A stretch of DNA of 11,585 bases from contig CAMLSH010000071.1 in NCBI GenBank assembly GCA_946482625.1, positions 1 to 11,585 on the forward strand, in the 5' to 3' direction. The stretch comes from an uncultured Opitutaceae bacterium (GTDB taxonomy: Bacteria > Verrucomicrobiota > Verrucomicrobiae > Opitutales > Opitutaceae). Position 1 is the first letter of the stretch, and each line of letters begins with the position of its first letter. Position numbers and translations under genes: made by a program. The notes under the pieces were generated by a model. The model worked only from the letters and a program-made list of their open reading frames with translations, made no database searches and had not been told where the DNA came from. Positions 6,025 through 11,585 of this stretch are shown here, piece after piece.

Positions 6025-7974
6025 GTGACAACCCCGTCCGCTTCAACCAACACCCTGCGGTACCGCTGGCTCGCTCTAGCACTTTTTATTTTGTGCACGA
6101 TGCGCATGCCCGTGCCCCCGATGCCCTCGCCCGACGCCGCATGGCAACTCGCGCTCAGCCAAGCCAGTCTCTCCGGCGCGCAGTATGGCACCGACGTTGT
6201 GTTCACCTATGGCCCCTTGGGCTTTCTGGAGAATCGCACCCAGCTCCCATCCCTCGTCCTGCCACAACTCATCTGGCAACTACTGACGCGATTGGTCATT
6301 GGATTGCTGATACTGCCGTTCGTGCGGGGTTGGAAAACCTGGCTGGCAATTGTGTTCATATCCGGCGTTTTCGCACTGCAAGGGACTGACGCGCGGGCAC
6401 TGACGGCTGGAAACGGAAGTCTCGCCGAGTCTCTCTCGCGAGGCATTCCCGCCACCTGCGACTCCTTCTATCTCACGGCGGTCGTTTTGGCGGGAATCAT
6501 CGCCGCGCGAGCGTCCTCGCCGCTGTGTCTGAGCGGGCTCGCATGGGCGGCGCTAGGTGTTTTCGCGTGGGTGAAGTTCTCAATACTCATGGCCGTCACC
6601 GGCACCGTCATGCTCGTGGCCGCCGTTCATCTGTATGAAAAAAGATGGGGACGGGCAGCCGCCGCTCTTTTAGTCCCTTGTGTCGTCGCGCTCATCGTCT
6701 GGCGCATCTCGGGTCAGGAGCTTTCCGGCCTCGCCGCCTACATCCGCGGGTCGCTCCAGATCGCCTCCGGTTACATCGATGCCATGGCGATCCACGGCGA
6801 ATACAAGCGAATCACGAGAACCGCCGTCGCCGTTGCGCTCGCCGTCATCGCGATCCCATTGGCATGGCGAAACTCCCGTCGCCAGGCATCAGATACGGCG
6901 ACCGTCCTCCTTCTGGCAGGCGCGGCCTATGTCCTCTGGCGTCATGCCACCATCCGAGTCGATCACTGGCACCTCGCTGGCCTCGTATCATTTCTCCTGG
7001 TTGTCGTACTCATCCTTCCCGAGCTGATTCCTGATCGCGAACCGTCTGCCCCTCGGCACGCGCGACTCCGCGCGTCAGCCATTACCGTCATCGCCGTTTT
7101 GCTGATCTGCTCCTTTCCGAAACCGTACATCAAATCGGCCACCAAGCTCACCGGCGCAATGTTCACCCATGGCGTCGCCAACGTTCGCTGGCTCATCACG
7201 CCGCAGAGCGCGAAAGCCTCACTCGAAAAAGCAACCACCGCCGCGTTGGCGTCATCTTACGCGCTTCCAGCCATCCAAGCCGCCGCCAACGGCGCGCCGA
7301 TGGATGTCCACGGCTTCCGTCAGGATTATGCGATCTTGCTTTCGGATCGTTGGGAACCCCGCCCCACGACCCAAAGCTTCAGCTCCTACACGCCCTTTCT
7401 CGACCGGCTGAATGGCGCGCATCTGGCCCGGCTGCCTGCCGATGTGCTCACGTTGTTCCGCGGGGAAACCATCGACAATCGGTATCCAACCATCGATGAC
7501 GCCGCCGCCTTTCTGCAGCTAGTCCGAGACGGTGAGGTGCTCGCGGTTGAAAAGGACTTCACTCTCCTCAAACGAACGAGGCAACCATTGCAGCCCGCCC
7601 CGGCCGCGACCACCCGGGAAATCGCTTGGGACGAGTGGATCGAAATCAACCACAACGGCGCGACGACAGACCTCGCTGTCTCCATCGAACTGAGCACACG
7701 CGGTCGGGTCCTTAGATCGATACTGCCAGTCCCCGCCACTTTCATCGAAGTTGAAACCGCTGAGGGGCCCATTCGCCGACATGTCCTTCCGTGGCAGATG
7801 GCTGGTTCGCCGTTTCTGCTTTCACCTTATGTGGACACGACCGCCGCGTTCGTCCGTCTGCTGCAACAAGGCGAAGGTCTCGCGGTAAAACGCTTTCGGC
7901 TGACTACCCCGGGACCTTGGGCGTTCCGGAGCAAACTGATCGCCGAAATCAAGACGTGGCCGTCGGCACCGTAA
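6025..7974 (+). CDS. Polytopic membrane protein with GT-C-like layout, function unknown
   Basis: A 649-residue protein starting with GTG at 6025, 9 bases after the GT9 stop; no nearer ATG keeps the first membrane helix (about residues 14-28). That helix is followed by a loop with PSPDAAWQLAL (D37, W40) and YGTDVVFTYGPLGFLE (54-69). Several hydrophobic segments span about residues 80-340, then RVDHWH (R311, D313, H314, H316) precedes another helix, with a last helix near 350-366. The remaining 280 residues look soluble and contain VHGFRQDYAILL and EPRPTTQSFSSYTPFLDRLN (444-463). A conserved Asp in the first extracytoplasmic loop, many helices and a C-terminal globular domain fit GT-C glycosyltransferases that use polyprenyl-phosphate sugars, but no named family was recognised with certainty. 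Position between GT9 and GT2 genes supports a glycan role, such as periplasmic sugar addition. A polymerase or ligase is an alternative. Confidence 0.85.
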   Translation: MTTPSASTNTLRYRWLALALFILCTMRMPVPPMPSPDAAWQLALSQASLSGAQYGTDVVFTYGPLGFLENRTQLPSLVLPQLIWQLLTRLVIGLLILPFVRGWKTWLAIVFISGVFALQGTDARALTAGNGSLAESLSRGIPATCDSFYLTAVVLAGIIAARASSPLCLSGLAWAALGVFAWVKFSILMAVTGTVMLVAAVHLYEKRWGRAAAALLVPCVVALIVWRISGQELSGLAAYIRGSLQIASGYIDAMAIHGEYKRITRTAVAVALAVIAIPLAWRNSRRQASDTATVLLLAGAAYVLWRHATIRVDHWHLAGLVSFLLVVVLILPELIPDREPSAPRHARLRASAITVIAVLLICSFPKPYIKSATKLTGAMFTHGVANVRWLITPQSAKASLEKATTAALASSYALPAIQAAANGAPMDVHGFRQDYAILLSDRWEPRPTTQSFSSYTPFLDRLNGAHLARLPADVLTLFRGETIDNRYPTIDDAAAFLQLVRDGEVLAVEKDFTLLKRTRQPLQPAPAATTREIAWDEWIEINHNGATTDLAVSIELSTRGRVLRSILPVPATFIEVETAEGPIRRHVLPWQMAGSPFLLSPYVDTTAAFVRLLQQGEGLAVKRFRLTTPGPWAFRSKLIAEIKTWPSAP

Positions 7975-7976
7975 TT

Positions 7977-8888
7977 GTGAATACCTCCTCACAAACCGGC
8001 GAATCCGGCCCGGCCATCCCGCTCGTCACGTTCGGCATCCCCGCCTATCGACGGCCCGACCTCCTCAAAGAGACACTCGCGAGCCTCGCCGCGCAGACCG
8101 GCGCGCACAAGTTCGAGGTGGTCGTCTGCGATGACGGCGGCCTGGAAGAGACCCGACAGCTCGCTGCCGCCTTCCCAGGTGGACGCGCATCGTACCATCG
8201 CAACCAGCCATCGCTCGGCCCTGTAGCGAACTGGAACGAATGCTTCAAACGCGCACGCGGAGAGTGGGTGACGATCCTTCACGAAGATGATGCTTTGTAT
8301 CCGTGGTACCTCGACGTGACGACGCCGCTGCTGCAATCAACCGCCGTCGCGGTCTGCACGCAGACCGTTCAAGGAGCTACCATGCCTTCCCGTTCGCGAC
8401 CCTCCGGGACGCCAAAGGTTCACGCCTATCCTTCGCGCTTTTTCTTAAAAAGCTCCATGACGCCCTTCCCGGGCGTGTTGGTCCGAAAAACCGCAGTGAA
8501 CCACTTGAGTGGCTTCGATCGCCACTGGGGTCCGCTGGCAGATTACGACTTCTGGTACCGGCTTTCACGACTCGGTACGATCGAACAGGTCAAGGTTGTC
8601 GCCGCCTTCTACCGGGTCAGCGAGGGCCAATGGACAGAATCGGCGTGGCCGCGCATGATCACGCTTACGCACCTGATGCGCCTGAGAATCGCCCGTGAAC
8701 AGTTCCCTGATTCTCCCCGCGCAGGCCGGTGGCTGGCGCGATTCTTCACCGTGCGAAACGCTCGCAGCTACGCCCGCCGTTTCCCGCAACGCCCGGCCTC
8801 GCTCTCACGCGCCCTTCGCCTTGGCCGGATTCCCTTCTCGGGTTTGCCCAGCGGCTGGGTGTGGCAGATGCTCAAACGATTCTCCTGA
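7977..8888 (+). CDS. GT2-family glycosyltransferase
   Basis: A 303-residue GT-A enzyme if started at GTG 7977, two bases after the stop of the membrane-protein gene; GTG 7956 is the other option and would overlap that gene by 19 bases. The N-terminal region reads PLVTFGIPAYRRPD (15-28), then FEVVVCDDGG (D52-D53) for nucleotide binding, and ILHEDDALYP with the metal-binding E103-D105. The acceptor-side motif LADYDFWYRL (D189, D191) is typical of GT2 enzymes, followed by FYRVSEGQWT. The last 70 residues are strongly basic and may contact membrane or acceptor. Its stop and the next start share one base (TGATG at 8886-8890), which points to translational coupling with the next GT2. Donor and linkage are unknown. 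Confidence 0.88.
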   Translation: MNTSSQTGESGPAIPLVTFGIPAYRRPDLLKETLASLAAQTGAHKFEVVVCDDGGLEETRQLAAAFPGGRASYHRNQPSLGPVANWNECFKRARGEWVTILHEDDALYPWYLDVTTPLLQSTAVAVCTQTVQGATMPSRSRPSGTPKVHAYPSRFFLKSSMTPFPGVLVRKTAVNHLSGFDRHWGPLADYDFWYRLSRLGTIEQVKVVAAFYRVSEGQWTESAWPRMITLTHLMRLRIAREQFPDSPRAGRWLARFFTVRNARSYARRFPQRPASLSRALRLGRIPFSGLPSGWVWQMLKRFS

Positions 8889-9811
8889 TGCCACCCGTCA
8901 CCATCACCATCGCGATCGCCACGTTCAATCGCGCCGAGCTTCTCCGCCAGACCTTGATCGGTGCCGTACGGCAGGAGTACCCGACTGACCAATACGAGAT
9001 TATCGTGATCGACAACAACTCGACCGATCACACTCGCAACGTCGTCCTCTCCTTCTCGCGCAACCACCCGAGCCCACGATACGTGCTGGAGCCGAAGCAG
9101 GGCCTGTCTGCAGCGCGCAATCGCGCGATTCGCGAGGCACAGGGAGAGATCATTGTTTTCGCAGATGACGATATCCTCGTGGAGCCGGACTGGCTCGCGC
9201 AACTCGCAGCGCCTTTCTACGACGATCCGGAATGCCGCATAGGTGCCGTCGGTGGAGAAGTGATCCCCGTGTTTCCCAGCGGACTCCCCGCATGGATGGC
9301 CGCCTGGCACGGTCCGCTTGCGCTACGCGCGAACGCAGGCCCGCTTGCGCCGAGGCAATTTCCGATGGGCGCCAATCTGGCCATACGGAAATCCATTTTC
9401 ACCCACATTGGCGGTTTCAACGAAAACCTCGGCCGTCAGGGAACCCGCCTGATGGGCGGCGAGGAAACCGAGTTGTTGAAACGGCTGCGCGATCACGGAG
9501 CCGAGATCTGGTTTTCGCCCGAGGCCAAAGTGCTTCATCAGCTTCCCGCCAGCAGGACTACCTTTCGCTACGCAGCCCGTCACGCGTTCGACTCCGCACG
9601 CTCCCGGGTGATCGAGCAGAAACACGCGCCGAAGTATTTTCATCTCTCACGTTTGGTGACCAACACCGTTAAGCTCCTCAGCTATTGCCTCCTCGCCTTG
9701 CTGAGCTTCGTGGCGTTTCAAGGCGGAGCAGCCAAAAAGTCGCTTGTCCGGGCGTGGCGATCATGCGGATACCTCTATCAAATCCCGCGAACGCTCCTCG
9801 GTAAAAACTGA
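8888..9811 (+). CDS. GT2-family glycosyltransferase with C-terminal membrane helix
   Basis: A 307-residue GT-A enzyme. The ATG at 8888 overlaps the previous stop by one base and places TITIAIATFNRAELL (5-19) at the N-terminus. Motifs in order are IIVIDNNSTDHT (D42, D47), GLSAARNRAI, the metal-binding FADDD (D93-D95), FPMGANLAIRKS, and MGGEETELLKRL (E192, E193) as the likely catalytic-base region. A hydrophobic stretch at about residues 259-279 looks like a single membrane helix, followed by a basic tail, so the enzyme is probably anchored on the inner face of the cytoplasmic membrane. Related enzymes act in exopolysaccharide and LPS synthesis. The frame is open upstream to 8729, but that portion lies inside the previous gene and is not recognisable. 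It abuts the next gene, whose ATG begins directly after the stop. Confidence 0.9.
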   Translation: MPPVTITIAIATFNRAELLRQTLIGAVRQEYPTDQYEIIVIDNNSTDHTRNVVLSFSRNHPSPRYVLEPKQGLSAARNRAIREAQGEIIVFADDDILVEPDWLAQLAAPFYDDPECRIGAVGGEVIPVFPSGLPAWMAAWHGPLALRANAGPLAPRQFPMGANLAIRKSIFTHIGGFNENLGRQGTRLMGGEETELLKRLRDHGAEIWFSPEAKVLHQLPASRTTFRYAARHAFDSARSRVIEQKHAPKYFHLSRLVTNTVKLLSYCLLALLSFVAFQGGAAKKSLVRAWRSCGYLYQIPRTLLGKN

Positions 9812-10624
9812 ATGAGGCACCCCGTCATGCCGTCCGCGCTCCCGATTTCCGTCGTCATCGTCGCCAAAAACGAGGCGCATACTCTCCCGCGCTGCCTGGC
9901 CAGCGTGCGCGGCTGGACCTCCGAGATCGTCGTTGTCCTCAACGACACGACCGACGCCAGTGAAACGATCTCCCGCGAGTTCGGCGCCATTGTCCATCAC
10001 ACGCCTTGGCTCGGCTATCGCGACACCAAGAACCACGCCCTCTCCCTCGCTACCCACAATTGGGTGCTGTCTCTCGATGCCGACGAAGAAGTGTCCTCCG
10101 CTCTGCGAACCGATATCACCGCCTTCTTCGCACGCGCTGATCTCGCCGAAATCTCCGGCGCGAAATTCCCCCGCAAAGTTTGGTTCATCGACCGCTGGAT
10201 CACCCACGGCGATTGGTATCCCGATCTCAGTCTGCGATTTTTCCGCCGCGACCGCGCGCGCTGGGGCGGCGACAAACACGTCCACGAGAAAATCGAGATC
10301 ACCGGCCCGGTCGTCACACTTCGCGGCGATCTCCATCACTACTCTTTCCCCACGCTCTCCAGCCACGTTGCGAAAATAAATCCCTTCGCCGACCTCTTCC
10401 TCAAACAGCAAATCGAGCGCGGGAAGAAATTCTCGCGAGCCGCCGCGCTCACCCGCCCTTGGTGGCGCTTTTTCCGCGCCTACGTTATCCGTCGCGGATT
10501 TCTGGACGGATTCCCCGGTTTCTACATCGCAACCGCCACCGCCTTCGGTGCTTTCGTCCGCTACAGCCGTTTGTACGAGTCAGCGCAAAAGAAAGAGCCA
10601 CCTGCGAATTCACACGATGCCTGA
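9812..10624 (+). CDS. GT2-family glycosyltransferase, WaaE/KdtX-like (LPS core type)
   Basis: A 270-residue enzyme resembling the WaaE/KdtX group of LPS-core glycosyltransferases, which are usually near 250-280 residues. It shows PISVVIVAKNEAHTLPRCL (11-29), WTSEIVVVLNDTTDAS (35-50), NHALSLATHNWVLSLDADEE with the metal-binding D89-D91, WYPDLSLRFFRRDRARW, HVHEKI, and a C-terminal part rich in aromatic and basic residues ending in FYIATATAFGAFVRYSRLYE, a common membrane-contacting tail in this group. The first nucleotide-binding motif is unusual: VLNDTTD replaces the customary V-D-S-G-S-T-D. ATG 9812 directly follows the previous stop. An ATG at 9827 is a real alternative because GAGG at 9814-9817 lies nine bases before it. 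Its 3' end overlaps the DciA-like gene by 8 bases. A core-sugar transferase role is inferred from family resemblance. Confidence 0.88.
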   Translation: MRHPVMPSALPISVVIVAKNEAHTLPRCLASVRGWTSEIVVVLNDTTDASETISREFGAIVHHTPWLGYRDTKNHALSLATHNWVLSLDADEEVSSALRTDITAFFARADLAEISGAKFPRKVWFIDRWITHGDWYPDLSLRFFRRDRARWGGDKHVHEKIEITGPVVTLRGDLHHYSFPTLSSHVAKINPFADLFLKQQIERGKKFSRAAALTRPWWRFFRAYVIRRGFLDGFPGFYIATATAFGAFVRYSRLYESAQKKEPPANSHDA

Positions 10625-11003
10625 CGAACCGCCAAAATTCAGTTTTCAGGCGGAAAAACTCATCGCCGCGCTCCGTCGGATTCCCGACGAGACCTCGCCA
10701 CGCATGAAGAAACGTCCGACCAAGGAGCTCGCCGGTCTGGTCGAAGATCTCCTCGTCAAACACCAGATTGGCCGGGAATCTCCCGAGCAAACCATCCGCG
10801 ACCACTGGCCCCAAATCGTCGGCGCCGCCAACGCCCAATACTCCCACGCCGCCCAGATCGACCCTCGCGGCCGCCTTGCGGTCCTCGCCTCGCACGCCGT
10901 CGTTCGGAACGAGCTTTTCCACCACCGAAAACTCATCGTTGAAAAAATCCGCCAGCTCCCAGGCTGCGGCCATGTCCGCGAAATCAACGTCCGCGCCGGC
11001 TGA
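10617..11003 (+). CDS. DciA-like (DUF721) protein, putative replicative helicase loader
   Basis: A 128-residue protein of the DUF721/DciA family. The N-terminal half is helical and basic; the conserved part begins at HWPQIVGAANAQYS (W64-G69) and continues with the strand-rich segment RGRLAVLASHAVVRNELFHH (84-103, with E99-L100) and ends in REINVRAG. DciA is the ancestral bacterial partner that helps load the replicative helicase DnaB in lineages lacking DnaC or DnaI. ATG 10617 was chosen because it precedes all recognisable sequence; it overlaps the upstream GT2 gene by 8 bases in another frame. The overlap suggests that it is co-transcribed with the glycan genes, although the roles are unrelated. 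The gene is followed by a 121-base gap, so it may end the transcription unit. The weak similarity usual in this family leaves some doubt. Confidence 0.8.
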   Translation: MPDEPPKFSFQAEKLIAALRRIPDETSPRMKKRPTKELAGLVEDLLVKHQIGRESPEQTIRDHWPQIVGAANAQYSHAAQIDPRGRLAVLASHAVVRNELFHHRKLIVEKIRQLPGCGHVREINVRAG

Positions 11004-11124
11004 ATTCTCCGCCTAGTTTAACGGTACAACGGAACCGGGTTTCCGCGGACACGTGGCCGGGAAGGTTTGACCCTTGCTCGAAAAACCCTTTTCGATCACC
11101 GCTCTTTTCCCTTTCTCACCCAAC
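11004..11124. other. Intergenic region between dciA-like gene and sugar kinase
   Basis: This 121-base gap is the longest non-coding stretch in the window and should hold the end of the upstream unit and the promoter of the kinase. Near its left end, 11030-11045 can form a 5-bp stem (CGGAA/TTCCG) with a 6-base loop, but without a T tract it is a poor terminator. A TTGACC at 11067-11072 resembles a -35 box; the best -10 partner 18 bases on, TTCGAT, matches only half the consensus. A perfect 7-bp inverted repeat lies at 11078-11095. The stretch just before the start codon is pyrimidine-rich with no Shine-Dalgarno sequence. Confidence 0.5.
11078..11095. repeat. Perfect 7-bp inverted repeat with 4-base loop
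   Basis: TCGAAAA at 11078-11084 and TTTTCGA at 11089-11095 are exact reverse complements separated by ACCC. The repeat lies 29 bases before the kinase start codon. It could be an operator half-site pair or an RNA hairpin in the leader, and the stem does not extend further. The short length means that chance occurrence is possible. Confidence 0.4.
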
Positions 11125-11585
11125 ATGAGCCTCAAGATCAAATCCTCCAAAGAAGTCACGTTCGACCAGGTTTCCCTGGGCGAAGTCATGCTCCGCCTCG
11201 ACCCGGGCGAGGGCCGTATTCGCACCGCGCGCGAGTTCAAAGCCTGGGAAGGCGGCGGCGAATACAACACCTCCCGCGGCCTCCGCAAATGCTTCGGCTA
11301 CAAGACCGCCGTCGTCACCGCATTCGTCGACAATGAGGTCGGCCACCTCATCGAGGATTTCATCATGCAAGGCGGCGTCGCCACCGACTTCATCAAATGG
11401 CGCGAAGACGACGGCATCGGCCGCACCGTTCGCAACGGCCTCAACTTCACCGAACGCGGTTTCGGCGTTCGCGGCGCCGTCGGCAATCCTGACCGTGGCA
11501 ACACCGCCGCCTCCCAGCTCAAGCCGGGCGACATCGATTGGGACCACATCTTCGGCAAACTCGGCGTGCGCTGGTTCCACACCGG
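11125..11585 (+). CDS. PfkB-family sugar kinase, probably 2-keto-3-deoxygluconate kinase type (3'-truncated by window)
   Basis: The first 153 codons of a ribokinase/PfkB-fold kinase; the rest lies right of the window. After a short lysine-rich lead, VSLGEVMLRLDP (16-27) forms the first strand of the fold with its substrate-binding Asp (D26). EGGGEYNTSRGLRKCFGYKT (42-61) and VVTAFVDNEVGHLIEDFI give the PfkB signature 1 region. TVRNGLNFTERGFGVRG resembles the substrate lid region of 2-keto-3-deoxygluconate kinases, which phosphorylate KDG from uronate breakdown. The ATP-binding G-A-G-D motif lies beyond the edge, so activity cannot be judged. ATG 11125 has no Shine-Dalgarno sequence. The gene probably starts its own unit after a 121-base gap and seems unrelated to the glycan genes. 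Fructokinase or another PfkB member is possible. Confidence 0.82.
   Translation, partial: MSLKIKSSKEVTFDQVSLGEVMLRLDPGEGRIRTAREFKAWEGGGEYNTSRGLRKCFGYKTAVVTAFVDNEVGHLIEDFIMQGGVATDFIKWREDDGIGRTVRNGLNFTERGFGVRGAVGNPDRGNTAASQLKPGDIDWDHIFGKLGVRWFHT

Noticed and set aside
5739..6389. Plus-strand open frame of 216 codons across the GT9/membrane protein junction
   Set aside because: It is in a different frame from both real genes, is rich in Arg, Pro and Ala, and has no motif.
8768..9310. Minus-strand open frame of 180 codons spanning the junction of two GT2 genes
   Set aside because: It runs antisense across two recognisable genes and their coupled TGATG junction; no protein features are visible.
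9761..10411. Minus-strand open frame of 216 codons opposite the WaaE/KdtX-like GT2 gene
   Set aside because: It is antisense to an intact, clearly recognisable glycosyltransferase; the product has no motif and the composition of a shadow frame.
11030..11045. Rho-independent terminator after the DciA-like gene
   Set aside because: The 5-bp stem is short with an internal mismatch and there is no T tract after it, so it was kept only as a remark on the intergenic region.

Overview
The window reads as chromosomal DNA from a GC-rich Gram-negative bacterium. The style of the encoded proteins, the near absence of Shine-Dalgarno motifs, and the pairing of a DciA-type protein with a KDG-kinase-like gene suggest Verrucomicrobiota, perhaps Opitutales. 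That placement is an impression and was not tested. Coding density is very high: nearly every gene boundary is an overlap or a gap under 30 bases, and the only longer gaps are about 87 bases (3837-3923) and about 121 bases (11004-11124). I saw no RNA genes, insertion sequences, CRISPR arrays or long repeats.

Layout. Bases 1-87 are the tail of a peptide/nickel-type ABC permease (DppC/OppC-like). From 117 to 10624 there is a surface-glycan assembly block: an MsbA/PglK-like ABC exporter, a SAM-dependent methyltransferase, a GT4 glycosyltransferase on the minus strand, a GT2 glycosyltransferase, a GT9 heptosyltransferase-like enzyme, a large polytopic membrane protein with a GT-C-like layout, and three further GT2 enzymes. 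The last of these resembles the WaaE/KdtX lipopolysaccharide-core family. It overlaps by 8 bases a short DciA-like (DUF721) gene for replicative helicase loading. After a short intergenic region, a PfkB-family sugar kinase, probably a 2-keto-3-deoxygluconate kinase type, runs off the right edge.

How the genes may work together (inference). Cytoplasmic GT2, GT4 and GT9 enzymes would build an oligosaccharide on a lipid carrier or on lipid A-core. The methyltransferase may cap or decorate a sugar. The MsbA-like half-transporter would flip the lipid-linked product. The polytopic protein could add a sugar from a polyprenyl-phosphate donor on the periplasmic side. No Wzx, Wzy, Wzm/Wzt, initiating phosphoglycosyltransferase or O-antigen ligase is visible here, so the window is part of a larger pathway or a core-oligosaccharide locus.

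The least ordinary item is the membrane protein at 6025-7974. The single minus-strand GT4 gene, with its tail-to-tail stop overlap and a promoter sitting almost on its start codon, is the second point of interest.
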